From: Pantoea trifolii
GTDB taxonomy: Bacteria; Pseudomonadota; Gammaproteobacteria; Enterobacterales; Enterobacteriaceae
Reading direction: 5' to 3'
DNA: 64,000 bases
Assembly (NCBI RefSeq): GCF_024506435.1
Contig: NZ_JANIET010000001.1
Coordinates: forward strand, 4,030,001 to 4,094,000
Positions 9,312-22,357 of the stretch are shown here, piece after piece. A model generated the notes under the pieces. It made no database searches. It was not told the DNA's origin and saw only the letters and a list, made by a program, of their open reading frames with translations. Each line of letters begins with the position of its first letter. Positions within the stretch are counted from its first letter, which is position 1. The position numbers and the translations under genes were made by a program.

Positions 9312-11963
9312 ATGAACGAACAATATTCCGCAATGCGAAGTAATGTCAGTATGCTCGGCAAACTGCTCGGGGATACGATTAAGGATGCACTAGGAGAGAA
9401 CATCCTCGACCAGGTGGAGACCATCCGTAAACTCTCTAAGTCATCCCGTGCGGGAAATGACACCCATCGTCAGGAACTGCTGACCACGCTGCAAAATCTG
9501 TCGAATGACGAGCTGCTGCCGGTGGCGCGTGCCTTTAGCCAGTTCCTTAATCTCACCAACGTCGCTGAACAGTACCAAACCATTTCGCGGAGCGGTGATG
9601 GCGCGAACCATCCTGAACTGCTGAAAAAGACTTTCGAGCGCCTGAAACAGCAAGGCGATATCAGCGAAGCGGCAATCCGTCAGTCAATTGAAGAGCTTTC
9701 ACTGGAGCTGGTGCTGACTGCGCACCCCACCGAAATTACCCGCCGCACGCTGATCCATATGCTGGGCGAAGTGAACAGCTGCTTGCAGCAACTCGATCAC
9801 AGCGACATTTCCGATTACGAGCGCACGCAGGTGATGCGCCGTCTGCGCCAGTTGGTGGCACAAGCGTGGCACACCGACGAAATCCGCAAATACCGTCCAA
9901 CGCCAATCGATGAAGCCAAATGGGGCTTTGCCGTGGTGGAGAACAGCCTGTGGCAAGGCGTGCCCGCCTTCCTACGTGAGCTGAACGAGCAAGTTGAAGA
10001 GACCTTTGGCATTAAGCTGCCGGTCGATTTCGTGCCGATTAAATTTACCTCGTGGATGGGCGGCGACCGTGACGGCAACCCGAACGTCACCGCACCGATT
10101 ACCCGCCACGCGATGCAGCTGAGCCGCTGGAAAGCCGCGGACCTGTTCCTGCGCGATATCGGCGTGCTGGTTTCTGAGCTGTCGATGTCCGAATGTAGCG
10201 ACGAAGTACGCGAGCTGTGCGGCGATCCGGAAGCGCTCGAGCCGTACCGTATGGTGCTGAAGCGCATTCGCAGCCAGCTCATGACCACGCAAGCCTATCT
10301 TGGCCGTCGTCTGAAAGGCGAGCGCCTGCCGCGTCCGGCCGATCTGCTGGTCTCCAACGATCAGCTGTGGGAACCGCTGTTCGCTATCTACCAATCTCTG
10401 CAACAGTGCGGCATGGGCATCATCGCCAACGGCCAGCTGCTGGACACGCTGCGCCGCGTGAAGTGTTTCGGCGTGCCGCTGGTGCGTATCGATATCCGTC
10501 AGGAGAGCACCCGCCATACCCAGGCGATTGCCGAAGTAACGCGTTATCTCGGCCTTGGTGATTACGAAAGCTGGTCAGAAGCGGATAAACAAGCCTTCCT
10601 GATCCGCGAACTGAATTCTAAGCGTCCGCTGTTGCCGCATCAGTGGGAACCGGGCGATGAGACACGTGAAGTGTTGGATACCTGCAAAGTGGTGGCCGAA
10701 GCGCCGCAGGGTTCGATTGCTTCCTACGTGATCTCCATGGCGAAAACCCCGTCGGACGTGCTGGCCGTGCATCTGCTGCTGAAAGAAGCCGGCATTCCTT
10801 ACGCCATGCCGGTTGCGCCACTGTTCGAAACCCTTGATGACCTGAACAACGCCAACGATGTGATGACGCAGTTGCTGAACATCGACTGGTATCGCGGCTT
10901 TATCAACGGCAAACAGATGGTGATGATTGGCTATTCCGACTCGGCGAAAGATGCCGGCGTGATGGCCGCCAGCTGGGCGCAATATCAGGCGCAGGATGCG
11001 CTGATCAAAACCTGTGAAAGCGCGGGCATCACGCTGACGCTGTTCCACGGACGCGGCGGCTCAATCGGTCGTGGCGGCGCGCCAGCTCATGCTGCGTTGT
11101 TGTCACAGCCGCCGGGCAGCCTGAAAGGTGGCCTGCGCGTGACCGAACAGGGCGAGATGATTCGCTTCAAATACGGTTTGCCAGAAGTCACCATTGCCAG
11201 CCTGTCGCTGTATACCGGTGCGATTCTGGAAGCCAACCTGCTGCCACCGCCGGAACCAAAGCGCGAATGGCAGGAGATCATGAACGGTTTGTCGGCGCAC
11301 TCCTGTGCGATGTATCGCGGTTATGTGCGTGAAAACCCGGACTTCGTGCCCTATTTCCGCTCGGCCACGCCAGAGCAGGAGCTGGGTAAATTGCCGCTGG
11401 GTTCACGTCCGGCTAAACGTCGCCCAACCGGCGGTGTGGAATCGCTGCGTGCGATTCCCTGGATCTTCGCCTGGACGCAGAACCGCCTGATGTTGCCCGC
11501 CTGGCTGGGCGCGGGTGCCGCGTTGCAGAAAGCGATGGATGAAGGTCATCAGGATGAGCTGGAAAACATGTGCCGCGAATGGCCGTTCTTCGCCACACGT
11601 CTTGGCATGCTGGAGATGGTGTTCTCGAAAGCCGATCTGTGGCTGGCGGAATATTACGATCAGCGTCTGGTGGATAAATCACTGTGGCCGCTCGGCAAGC
11701 AGCTGCGCGATCAGCTGGATGCGGATATCAAAGCGGTGCTGACCATCGCCAACGATGCGCATCTGATGGCTGACCAACCGTGGATTGCTGAATCTATCGC
11801 GCTGCGTAACGTCTATACCGATCCGCTGAACGTGTTGCAGGCTGAACTGCTGCATCGTTCGCGTGCGCAGGAAGAGCGCGGTGATGAGCCTGATGCGCGT
11901 GTAGAACAAGCGCTGATGGTGACGATCGCGGGTGTTGCGGCAGGTATGCGTAATACGGGGTAA
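9312..11963 (+). CDS. ppc: Phosphoenolpyruvate carboxylase
   Basis: An 883-residue anaplerotic enzyme, the same size as E. coli Ppc, that carboxylates phosphoenolpyruvate to oxaloacetate. The signature [13 protein letters not shown] carries the catalytic histidine near residue 138. The glycine-rich [14 protein letters not shown] loop near residue 580 contains the catalytic arginine. The C-terminus ends in AGMRNTG, the conserved terminal glycine motif. It is preceded by 257 bp with no recognised gene and followed by a REP-like inverted pair before convergent metF. Confidence 0.98.
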   Translation: MNEQYSAMRSNVSMLGKLLGDTIKDALGENILDQVETIRKLSKSSRAGNDTHRQELLTTLQNLSNDELLPVARAFSQFLNLTNVAEQYQTISRSGDGANHPELLKKTFERLKQQGDISEAAIRQSIEELSLELVLTAHPTEITRRTLIHMLGEVNSCLQQLDHSDISDYERTQVMRRLRQLVAQAWHTDEIRKYRPTPIDEAKWGFAVVENSLWQGVPAFLRELNEQVEETFGIKLPVDFVPIKFTSWMGGDRDGNPNVTAPITRHAMQLSRWKAADLFLRDIGVLVSELSMSECSDEVRELCGDPEALEPYRMVLKRIRSQLMTTQAYLGRRLKGERLPRPADLLVSNDQLWEPLFAIYQSLQQCGMGIIANGQLLDTLRRVKCFGVPLVRIDIRQESTRHTQAIAEVTRYLGLGDYESWSEADKQAFLIRELNSKRPLLPHQWEPGDETREVLDTCKVVAEAPQGSIASYVISMAKTPSDVLAVHLLLKEAGIPYAMPVAPLFETLDDLNNANDVMTQLLNIDWYRGFINGKQMVMIGYSDSAKDAGVMAASWAQYQAQDALIKTCESAGITLTLFHGRGGSIGRGGAPAHAALLSQPPGSLKGGLRVTEQGEMIRFKYGLPEVTIASLSLYTGAILEANLLPPPEPKREWQEIMNGLSAHSCAMYRGYVRENPDFVPYFRSATPEQELGKLPLGSRPAKRRPTGGVESLRAIPWIFAWTQNRLMLPAWLGAGAALQKAMDEGHQDELENMCREWPFFATRLGMLEMVFSKADLWLAEYYDQRLVDKSLWPLGKQLRDQLDADIKAVLTIANDAHLMADQPWIAESIALRNVYTDPLNVLQAELLHRSRAQEERGDEPDARVEQALMVTIAGVAAGMRNTG

Positions 11964-11969
11964 TTTTTT

Positions 11970-12086
11970 CCCCTCACCCTAACCCTCTCCCGCTTGCGGG
12001 AGAGGGGACCGATCAAGCACAGGTGTTACACATTTCCCCACCTAAACATTCCCTCGCCCGCTTGCGGGAGAGGGTTAGGGTGAGGG
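11970..12086. repeat. REP-like inverted pair of GC-rich palindromes
   Basis: The first unit (11970-12008) reads CCCCTCACCCTAACCCTCTC, then a CCGCTTGCGG palindrome, then AGAGGGG. The second (12051-12086) carries the same motif in the opposite orientation, ending AGAGGGTTAGGGTGAGGG. Each unit folds as a hairpin, and together they can form a long cruciform. This matches a class of repetitive extragenic palindrome scattered in gamma-proteobacterial genomes. It fills the space between ppc and metF, ending 2 bp before the metF stop codon, and probably serves as the 3' boundary for both. Confidence 0.75.
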
Positions 12087-12088
12087 CA

Positions 12089-13012
<924 letters not shown>

Positions 13013-13028
13013 TTATTTTGCGGCCTTC

Positions 13029-13060
13029 GAACATCCATACGTTTAGACGTCCAGATGCAC
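13029..13060. promoter_or_regulatory. MetJ operator upstream of metF
   Basis: Four consecutive 8-bp units in register with the met-box consensus AGACGTCT: GAACATCC, ATACGTTT, AGACGTCC and AGATGCAC. The third matches 7 of 8 positions and the second 6 of 8; the outer ones are weak. It lies 44 bp upstream of the metF start codon, where SAM-bound MetJ dimers would block transcription. Confidence 0.65.
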
Positions 13061-13168
13061 AAAATGAACGATTCGCGCGCCAGCGTCAACAGAAAATTAA
13101 TGTACGGGCGTGACAAATCTTCAATCAAGGTGAAAGCGTTTCATGATACGCGGGAGAAGGTGAAGAGT

Positions 13169-13190
13169 GCAGACGGCTGATGCCGTCTGC
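13169..13190. terminator. Perfect 9-bp hairpin downstream of metL
   Basis: GCAGACGGC and GCCGTCTGC arms with a 4-nt loop, 14 bp beyond the metL stop. There is no T-run on either strand, so it is either a non-canonical terminator or a 3'-end stabilising structure for metBL mRNA. Confidence 0.4.
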
Positions 13191-13203
13191 AGAGTGAGGC
13201 AGA

Positions 13204-15636
13204 TTACAGCAGCTGTGCGAGGCGGTTGATATCCGATTGCAGCGCGCCCGCCGTAACATCACGGCCTGCGCCCGGTCCGCGAATCACCAGCGGATTATCG
13301 CGGTACCAGCGGCTTTCAATGGCAAACACGTTATCGCACGGCAGCAACGCGGCCAGCGGATGCTCGGGACGTACCGCTTCCACGCCGACGCGCGCTTTGC
13401 CATTGGCATCGAAACGCGCTACGTAACGCAGCACTAAGCCCATCTCCTGCGCTGCTTCCAGACGCTGCAGCATCTGGTCATTCAGTTCGTCAGCGTTTTC
13501 GAAGAAGTGATCAATCGACTCACCGTCGCAAATCGCCGGCACCAGCGATTCGACTCGCACCTGATCCGGCTCGATGTCGTAGCCCGCTTCACGCGCCAGA
13601 ATCACCAGTTTGCGCATCACGTCCTGCCCGGACAAATCAACGCGCGGGTCCGGTTCGGTCAGGCCTTGCTGCCACGCCTGATCGACCAGCTCACCAAACG
13701 GCACCGTGCCATCAAATTGCAGGAACAGCCAGGAGAGCGTGCCGGAGAAGATACCGCTGATCGCCAGAATGCTATCGCCGCTTTCGCGCAAATCGCGCAC
13801 CGTGTGGTTGACCGGCAAACCGGCACCGACGGTGGCGTTATACAGCCAGTGACGACCGGTTTTGGCGAAAGCATCACGCACCTGACGCCAGCTCTTGCCG
13901 CTCGACGCACCGGCAACCTTGTTGGCACTGATGACGTGGAAGCCGTGGCTGGCGAAATCGTGATACTGCTGCGCCAGCTGCTCGCTGGCGGTGACGTCCA
14001 GCACCACTAAATCATCGAACGGGTGCGCACGCATCCACAGGAAAAGCGACTCTTCATCACGCTCTACCGCTTCATCATCAAAAAACGCCAATGCGCGGCT
14101 GGCTTCCAGACCGTCGTAACTTAGCAAACTGCGGCTGCTGTCTGCGACGCCCGCCAGCACAAACTCAAATCCCGTACGCGCCGACAATGTTTCCTGCTCG
14201 CGGGCAAACAGCTCCAGCCAGCGTGAACCGATGTTGCCTTTGCCGAACAACATCAAACCGATGCGTTTTTCTGCGCGGAACAGCGACTGATGCAGTCCCT
14301 GAATCAGGTGCTGCGTCGGGCCGACGCGCAGTACCGCCACGATGCTGATGTGATCTTCGGATTGCCAGACAAACTCCACCGGCTGATCTTTGATCTGCTG
14401 CCAGAAGCGGTGGCTGTGCAGCGGATTACGCGTCACGCCTGCGCCCACCAGCGCCACCAGCGCTAAGCCGTCGCGCAGCTGCAGATGGCCCGGCAGTGCG
14501 GCATCCTGCAATAGGTTGAAGGCGCTATTCACCACTTCCGAGGTGTAACACAGCTGCAGCAGGCGACGATCGGGATGCACGCCGATCGCCAGCGGACGCA
14601 GCTGCGCGCGCTTCAGCAGCAGATCGATCTCTTTCTGCTGCGTTTTGAAATCGTGATTGTCGGGGATTTGAATCTCCACCAGACACACATCATCGTGGCT
14701 GGTAACGATTCGCGCGCCGGTGCCAGATGCCAGCACGCGTTCAATACGCGTCGAGCCTTGCTCCGGTTGATAGCTGCAACGCAGCTGCAAATCGATGTCG
14801 CTGTTGGAAACCGGCTGCAAGGTGCGGGTGTGCAGCACCGGCGCAGCCAGACGCGCCAGCTCGCTGGCTTCATCGAGACGCAGCAGCGGCAGCAGACACG
14901 CATCAGAAACTTTACGCGGATCGGCGCTGTAAACGCCCGCCACATCGCTCCAGATGGTTACGCGACCCACGCCCGCCAGCGCACCAATCTGCGTTGCCGA
15001 GTAGTCCGAGCCGTTACGACCTAGCAGCACGGTTTCACCCGCTTCACTGCGGCTGATAAATCCGGTCACTACCAAACGCTTATGCGGATGCTGTGTTAAC
15101 AACTCCTGCAGCAGCGGCCAGGATTTGCCTTCATCCACCTGCGGTTGCGCGGCACGTTCAGCACGCAGGAAGTCACGCGCATCCAGCCAGGCGGCTTCGA
15201 TCTCGCGCTGGCTCAGCACCGCGGCCATCAAGCGCGCCGACCAGATTTCACCGTGCCCCACCACTTCCGCATACACCGCATCGGTGATGGTGCCATCGAG
15301 CAGCGCCGCCAGTCTTTCCAGATCGCGTATAAAGGAAGACGTCAGGGTTTCGGCATATTCAGCAGGCAGCAGCGCAGCAATTAACTCGCTGTGAAAGCGC
15401 CGTAAAGCCTGTTGCACCTGATGGGCAGATAAGCGATCGCTCTGGCTCAATTTCAGCCAGCTGATCAACTGGTTAGTGGTGCTGCCTGCGGCTGAGACCA
15501 CCATTAAGTCGCCTGGCTGGCTGTAATCCGCCATGATGCTGGCCACGCGCTGATAGCAACGTGCGTCGGCCAGGCTACTGCCACCAAATTTATGCAACTG
15601 CTTGATCGGCGTTCCCGCGCCCACTGAACTCGTCAT
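13204..15636 (-). CDS. metL: Bifunctional aspartokinase II / homoserine dehydrogenase II
   Basis: An 810-residue fusion enzyme, as in E. coli. The aspartokinase half begins KQLHKFGGSSLADA near residue 13 and includes LLGRNGSDYSATQIGALAGV. The homoserine dehydrogenase half starts near residue 460 with the Rossmann sequence GLMLFGKGNIGSRWLELF and contains NATVGAGLPVNHTVRDL. It provides homoserine for methionine and is controlled by MetJ rather than by feedback inhibition. The start lies 2 nt after the metB stop codon, so the two are translated from one mRNA. Confidence 0.98.
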   Translation of the reverse strand: MTSSVGAGTPIKQLHKFGGSSLADARCYQRVASIMADYSQPGDLMVVSAAGSTTNQLISWLKLSQSDRLSAHQVQQALRRFHSELIAALLPAEYAETLTSSFIRDLERLAALLDGTITDAVYAEVVGHGEIWSARLMAAVLSQREIEAAWLDARDFLRAERAAQPQVDEGKSWPLLQELLTQHPHKRLVVTGFISRSEAGETVLLGRNGSDYSATQIGALAGVGRVTIWSDVAGVYSADPRKVSDACLLPLLRLDEASELARLAAPVLHTRTLQPVSNSDIDLQLRCSYQPEQGSTRIERVLASGTGARIVTSHDDVCLVEIQIPDNHDFKTQQKEIDLLLKRAQLRPLAIGVHPDRRLLQLCYTSEVVNSAFNLLQDAALPGHLQLRDGLALVALVGAGVTRNPLHSHRFWQQIKDQPVEFVWQSEDHISIVAVLRVGPTQHLIQGLHQSLFRAEKRIGLMLFGKGNIGSRWLELFAREQETLSARTGFEFVLAGVADSSRSLLSYDGLEASRALAFFDDEAVERDEESLFLWMRAHPFDDLVVLDVTASEQLAQQYHDFASHGFHVISANKVAGASSGKSWRQVRDAFAKTGRHWLYNATVGAGLPVNHTVRDLRESGDSILAISGIFSGTLSWLFLQFDGTVPFGELVDQAWQQGLTEPDPRVDLSGQDVMRKLVILAREAGYDIEPDQVRVESLVPAICDGESIDHFFENADELNDQMLQRLEAAQEMGLVLRYVARFDANGKARVGVEAVRPEHPLAALLPCDNVFAIESRWYRDNPLVIRGPGAGRDVTAGALQSDINRLAQLL

Positions 15637-15638
15637 GA

Positions 15639-16799
15639 TTACTCCTCGGCTGCGATCCGGAATGCATTATCCAGATCGGCGATTAAATCTTCGTGATCTT
15701 CAATCCCAACAGAAATACGCAGCAGTGTTTCCGAAATTCCCGCTGCCGCGCGCGCTTCTGCAGACATGCCGGCATGCGTCATGGTGGCGGTATGCGAAAT
15801 CAAACTCTCTACGCCGCCGAGCGATTCGGCCAGCGTGAATAGCTGCAGCGCTTTCAGGAAGCGGCGCAGGCGAGCCTCATCGGCATCGATTTCAAAACTC
15901 AACATCGCACCAAAGCCACGCTGCTGACGTACCGCGAACTCATGACCGGCATTTTCCGGCAGAGACGGATGATACAGTTTTTTCACCAGCGGTTGTTGCT
16001 TCAGGTAATCAACAATCGCCAATGCATTGCGTTGTGCTGCGGCGATACGCGGTGACAGCGTGCGCAGACCGCGCAGCAGCAGGTAGCTATCAAACGCTGC
16101 GCCGGTTACACCAATATTATTCGCCCACCACGCCAGATCGGTGGCCATCGCCGGATCTTTCGAAATCACCGCGCCCGCCACCACATCCGAGTGACCATTC
16201 AGGTATTTGGTGCAGGAGTGAACAACCAGATCGGCGCCCAGCGCCAGCGGGTTTTGCAACGCCGGGCTGAGGAAGGTGTTGTCCACCACGCTAATGGCGC
16301 CCGCTTCACGCGCGGCGGCGCAAATGCTGGCGATATCGACCACACGCAGCAGTGGATTGCTTGGGCTTTCAACCAGCACCAGTTTCGGTTTTTCGGCTAA
16401 TGCCGCGTCCAGTGCCGCTTTATCGCCTTGATCGACGAACTTAACGCGATACGCACCGCGCTTGCTCAGGCTATCGAACAGACGATAGCTGCCGCCGTAA
16501 CAGTCGTGTGGCGCCACCAGCAGATCGCCCGGCTTCAGGAACACAGTTGTCACCAAATGAATCGCCGACATGCCGGTATTGGTTAATACCGCGCCTGCGC
16601 CACCTTCCAGCTCTGCCAGCGCGCGCTGAACCACATCGCGCGTTGGGTTACCACGACGTGAATAGTCATGCGCACGCGGCTCATTGAAGTCGAGGAAATT
16701 ATAGGTGCTGGAGAGATGAATCGGTGGGACAACGCAGCCATATTGCTCGTCATCATTCAAACCGCTACGTACTGCGATGGTTGCCTGTTTACGCGTCAT
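15639..16799 (-). CDS. metB: Cystathionine gamma-synthase
   Basis: The protein has 386 residues from the ATG at 16799 (MTRKQATIAVRSGLNDDEQY), identical in length to E. coli MetB. The longer upstream frame runs through the MetJ operator and is not used. It is a PLP-dependent enzyme condensing O-succinylhomoserine with cysteine to cystathionine. The Schiff-base lysine lies in VVHSCTKYLNGHSDV near residue 198, and the YSRRGNPTRD phosphate-binding block is near residue 48. It is the first gene of metBL and divergent from metJ. Confidence 0.97.
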   Translation of the reverse strand: MTRKQATIAVRSGLNDDEQYGCVVPPIHLSSTYNFLDFNEPRAHDYSRRGNPTRDVVQRALAELEGGAGAVLTNTGMSAIHLVTTVFLKPGDLLVAPHDCYGGSYRLFDSLSKRGAYRVKFVDQGDKAALDAALAEKPKLVLVESPSNPLLRVVDIASICAAAREAGAISVVDNTFLSPALQNPLALGADLVVHSCTKYLNGHSDVVAGAVISKDPAMATDLAWWANNIGVTGAAFDSYLLLRGLRTLSPRIAAAQRNALAIVDYLKQQPLVKKLYHPSLPENAGHEFAVRQQRGFGAMLSFEIDADEARLRRFLKALQLFTLAESLGGVESLISHTATMTHAGMSAEARAAAGISETLLRISVGIEDHEDLIADLDNAFRIAAEE

Positions 16800-16853
16800 G
16801 GTGCTTACTGTTCCTGAAGAAAAAGAAGAGCAACAGAATAACATTCCGCACAT

Positions 16854-16901
16854 AGACGTCAATACATCTGGACATCTAAATGTCTTTGCGTATAGATTGA
16901 G
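16854..16901. promoter_or_regulatory. MetJ operator array between metB and metJ
   Basis: Six consecutive 8-bp units read AGACGTCA, ATACATCT, GGACATCT, AAATGTCT, TTGCGTAT and AGATTGAG against the met-box consensus AGACGTCT. The first four are good matches. A tandem array this long supports cooperative MetJ dimer binding and strong repression of metBL, with autoregulation of metJ. Confidence 0.88.
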
Positions 16902-17073
16902 CAAATCATCAATAACCGCTAAAATTGTCCGTCATCGCCTGGTGTTCAGCGCGCTTTCCTTTTCAGAAGCGGTGCTCAAGCATAAAACCTGCGGTTTAAG
17001 GGGTCAGGCATCGAAAAATCGGGCATAATCAACGGATTTGCCCATATTCAACTTTTATTGATTAAGGTAACCC

Positions 17074-17391
17074 ATGGCTGAATGGAACGGCGAATATATC
17101 AGCCCTTACGCTGAACATGGCAAGAAGAGCGAGCAGGTTAAGAAAATCACAGTTTCTATCCCGCTGAAAGTGCTGAAGATTTTAACGGATGAGCGCACCC
17201 GCCGTCAGGTGAATAACCTGCGTCACGCCACCAACAGCGAACTGCTGTGTGAAGCCTTTTTGCATGCTTTCACCGGGCAGCCTCTGCCGAACGATGTCGA
17301 TTTGCGGAAAGAACGCAGCGATGAGATTCCGGAAGAAGCGAAACAGATTATGCGTGAAATGGGCATCGATCCCGATAGCTGGGAATACTGA
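17074..17391 (+). CDS. metJ: Methionine repressor MetJ
   Basis: A 105-residue ribbon-helix-helix repressor with S-adenosylmethionine as corepressor, the same length as in E. coli. The DNA-contacting beta strand is [15 protein letters not shown] (residues 22-36), and the SAM-binding region follows in [16 protein letters not shown]. The C-terminus [10 protein letters not shown] is characteristic. It is divergent from metBL and would regulate itself through the array at 16854-16901. A bidirectional terminator separates it from rpmE. Confidence 0.98.
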   Translation: MAEWNGEYISPYAEHGKKSEQVKKITVSIPLKVLKILTDERTRRQVNNLRHATNSELLCEAFLHAFTGQPLPNDVDLRKERSDEIPEEAKQIMREMGIDPDSWEY

Positions 17392-17401
17392 AGCCAGAAA
17401 T

Positions 17402-17430
17402 AAAAAAACCCAGCCGAGGCTGGGTTTTTT
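17402..17430. terminator. Bidirectional terminator between metJ and rpmE
   Basis: CCCAGCC/GGCTGGG stem flanked by seven A on the left and six T on the right, so it works for metJ on the plus strand and rpmE on the minus strand. Confidence 0.88.
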
Positions 17431-17468
17431 CTTGCTGCCGAATCGCGAAGATTCGACGGCCAAAAATC

Positions 17469-17684
17469 TTATTTCTTGCTTGCTGGCACGCTGAAACGCT
17501 TGTTGAAGCGATCTACACGGCCGCCGGTGTCAGCAATACGCTGCTTACCAGTGTAGAACGGGTGGCATTTGCCGCACACGTCCAGGTTCAGACCAGAAGC
17601 CATGGTTGAACGGGTGTTGATCACGTTACCGCAAGAGCAAGTCATGGTTACTGCTTCGTACTTAGGGTGAATACCTTGTTTCAT
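17469..17684 (-). CDS. rpmE: 50S ribosomal protein L31 (zinc-binding form)
   Basis: A 71-residue L31 with the C+ zinc ribbon: Cys16 and Cys18 in CSCGNV, and Cys37 and Cys40 in CGKCHP. The N-terminus [20 protein letters not shown] and the conserved FYTGKQR and [11 protein letters not shown] blocks leave no doubt. It has one more residue than E. coli RpmE. It joins the central protuberance and bridges the two subunits. It is divergent from priA across 210 bp. Confidence 0.97.
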   Translation of the reverse strand: MKQGIHPKYEAVTMTCSCGNVINTRSTMASGLNLDVCGKCHPFYTGKQRIADTGGRVDRFNKRFSVPASKK

Positions 17685-17816
17685 GGGAGAACCTCATAAA
17701 AGGCCGTGTCGCTCTCCGTGCCAGGCTCAGCCTGCACAGCACCACACGCGGTTGAACATTAAGTGTATGCTCCGACAAGCGATCTCATCGAAGGCGGCAT
17801 AGTATACAGAAATTAA

Positions 17817-20093
<2,277 letters not shown>

Positions 20094-20259
20094 GCCGCGC
20101 CACATCTGCGAGCCAGATCGAAAAAAGTCGCACAAGTCACAATTTTTATGCAAATTAAGTAACAACCCGGCGCGACCTTGGGTTAACAATAGTGCCGACC
20201 CGGTTGAAGCCCGGTAATGTCAGAAAATCAATGCGCTGTACCGCGTCAGGAGTTATACG

Positions 20260-21297
20260 TTGGACCAGAAGCAACCCTCCACCGCCGCCACCATGAAAGA
20301 TGTGGCCGAGAAAGCAGGCGTTTCAACCGCCACGGTTTCACGTGCGTTGATGAATCCAGAAAAAGTCTCTGCTGCGACCCGACTCAAAGTCGAAAAAGCC
20401 GTGATTGCCGTGGGTTATGCGCCGCACGGGTTAGCGCGCAATGCCAAACGCGGTGAAACGCAAACCATTCTGGTGATTGTGCCGGATATCTGTGATCCCT
20501 TCTTCAGTGAGATCATTCGCGGCGTGGAAGTCACCGCCGCGCATGAAGGTTATCTGGTACTGATTGGCGATTGCGCGCATCAGAACAAACAGGAAAAAAC
20601 CTTCCTGAATTTAATGCTAACGCGCCAGATCGACGGCATGGTGCTGTTGGGTTCACAGCTGCCATTTGAGGCGGGCATTGAAGATCAGCGTAACCTGCCG
20701 CCAATGGTGATGGGCAACGAATTTGCGCCGGAAATGGCGTTGCCAACGGTACATATCGATAACCTGACCGCCGCTTTTGAAGCGGTAAATCACCTGCTGC
20801 AGCTCGGTCATCGCCAAATCGCCTGCATCACCGGGCCAGAACATATTCCTCTGAGCCAATATCGTTTGCAGGGCTACATTCAGGCGCTGCGTCGAAGCAG
20901 CATCGCCATCGACCCGACAATGATTGTGCACGGCGACTTCACCTTTGAAGCCGGCGCGAATGCGCTTAAGCAGCTAATGAGTTTGCCGCAGCCGCCGAAG
21001 GCGATTTTCTGTCATAGCGACTTGATGGCGCTGGGCGCGATGAATCAGGCGCGCAAATTGGGCATGCGCATTCCACAGGATCTGTCAGTAGTGGGCTTTG
21101 ATGATATCGAACTGGCGCAATACTACGATCCGCCGCTGACCACCGTGGCACAGCCGCGCTTTGCCATCGGTCGTGAAGCCATGCTGCTATTACTTGATGA
21201 GCTGCAGGGTAAACGCGTGAATAACGGTTCGCGCCTGCTGGATGCGGAGCTACGCGTGCGCGGCAGCACGGCACCGGCAGCAAAAAGGGAAAAATAG
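20260..21297 (+). CDS. cytR: LacI-family repressor CytR of nucleoside uptake and catabolism
   Basis: A 345-residue regulator. The start is a TTG at 20260, placed seven bases after AGGAG (20248-20252); the first internal ATG (20293) would remove part of the N-terminal tail seen in E. coli. The helix-turn-helix MKDVAEKAGVSTATVSRALM (residues 12-31) is followed by the periplasmic-binding-like core with IVPDICDPFFSEIIRGVEV and GDCAHQNKQEKTF. In the family, CytR interacts with CRP at deo, udp, nupG and tsx promoters and is relieved by cytidine. Confidence 0.95.
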   Translation: MDQKQPSTAATMKDVAEKAGVSTATVSRALMNPEKVSAATRLKVEKAVIAVGYAPHGLARNAKRGETQTILVIVPDICDPFFSEIIRGVEVTAAHEGYLVLIGDCAHQNKQEKTFLNLMLTRQIDGMVLLGSQLPFEAGIEDQRNLPPMVMGNEFAPEMALPTVHIDNLTAAFEAVNHLLQLGHRQIACITGPEHIPLSQYRLQGYIQALRRSSIAIDPTMIVHGDFTFEAGANALKQLMSLPQPPKAIFCHSDLMALGAMNQARKLGMRIPQDLSVVGFDDIELAQYYDPPLTTVAQPRFAIGREAMLLLLDELQGKRVNNGSRLLDAELRVRGSTAPAAKREK

Positions 21298-21448
21298 CGC
21301 GTAGAAGCCTGCATTTTCAGCGGATTCTGAAGGCAGACTGTGCTGGTCAAAGTTCCAGCCCTTGCGTAACATGGCGCATTCATTGCCGGGCAATTAACAG
21401 CACATTTACATGCCCATTGGCATTTTTTTGAAGGGTAGCAGAACGAAA

Positions 21449-22357
21449 GTGGCACAGAAAGATTATGTAGGCCGCGGGCGTTCAACAGGGACGCGTCGCA
21501 AAAAACCCGCCAGCCGCAGCAAGAAAAGCAAAGGCGGATCAGGCATTTCAAAGCTCATGATGGTACTGGCCGTGGCCGTGCTGGTCACCTTTGCCGGTGG
21601 TTTATGGTTCATCTCGCATCATAAGAAAGAAGAGATTGAGGTCATTCCAAACCACAAAGCTAACGGTAACGGCCTGCCGCCGAAGCCGGAAGAGCGCTGG
21701 AAGTACATCAAAGAGCTGGAAAATCGCCAAATTACCGTTCCGTCGCCGACTGAGCCTTCGGCCGGTGGCGTGCAATCTCAAACTCAGCTGACCGACGAAC
21801 AGCGCCAGTTGCTGGAGCAGATGCAGGCCGATATGCGCCAGCAGCCGACGCAGTTGAACGAAGTGCCGTGGAACGAACAAACCCCGGCGCAGCGCCAGCA
21901 AACGCTGCAGCGTCAGCAGGTTCAACAACAGCAGCAGGTTCAGCAGCAACAACAGCAGCAGCAGTTGCAACGTCAGCAGCAACAGTTACAACAGCAGCAG
22001 CGTCAGCAACAGTTGCAGCAACAACAGGCCGCGCGTCAGCAGCAGCAGCAAGCTGCGCCGATCACGCGTGAGCCAACGCAACAGACCAAACCGCAGGAAA
22101 CGGCCAAGGCGAAAACCGAAGAGAAAGCCTCTTCACAGCGCTGGATGGTGCAGTGTGGATCGTTCAAAGGTACCGATCAGGCGGAATCTGTACGCGCCGG
22201 TCTGGCATTTGAAGGATTCGAGAGCCGCATTACGACCGGCGGTGGCTGGAATCGCGTGGTGATCGGGCCGTTCAAAGATCGCAGCAGCGCCGACAGCACA
22301 GTCAAACGCTTACACAGTTCCGGCCACGGAAGTTGTATTCCCCTCGCTTTACCCTAA
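21449..22357 (+). CDS. ftsN: Essential cell division protein FtsN
   Basis: The protein has 302 residues from the GTG at 21449 (VAQKDYVGRGRSTGTRRKKP), which matches the E. coli GTG start; an ATG 13 codons upstream adds an unrelated peptide. It has a basic cytoplasmic tail, one membrane segment (about residues 35-56, MMVLAVAVLVTFAGGLWFI), the short EERWKYIKELENR segment that activates septal synthesis, a long glutamine-rich linker (about residues 125-210) and a C-terminal SPOR domain starting at RWMVQCGSF. The last codons and the TAA lie inside an ERIC element (22350-22472), so the extreme C-terminus differs from relatives. Confidence 0.95.
   Translation: MAQKDYVGRGRSTGTRRKKPASRSKKSKGGSGISKLMMVLAVAVLVTFAGGLWFISHHKKEEIEVIPNHKANGNGLPPKPEERWKYIKELENRQITVPSPTEPSAGGVQSQTQLTDEQRQLLEQMQADMRQQPTQLNEVPWNEQTPAQRQQTLQRQQVQQQQQVQQQQQQQQLQRQQQQLQQQQRQQQLQQQQAARQQQQQAAPITREPTQQTKPQETAKAKTEEKASSQRWMVQCGSFKGTDQAESVRAGLAFEGFESRITTGGGWNRVVIGPFKDRSSADSTVKRLHSSGHGSCIPLALP

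Noticed and set aside
21885..22060. Repetitive CAG/CAA block considered as a CRISPR or minisatellite
   Set aside because: It is in frame within ftsN and encodes the Gln-rich linker; there are no unique spacers or cas genes.
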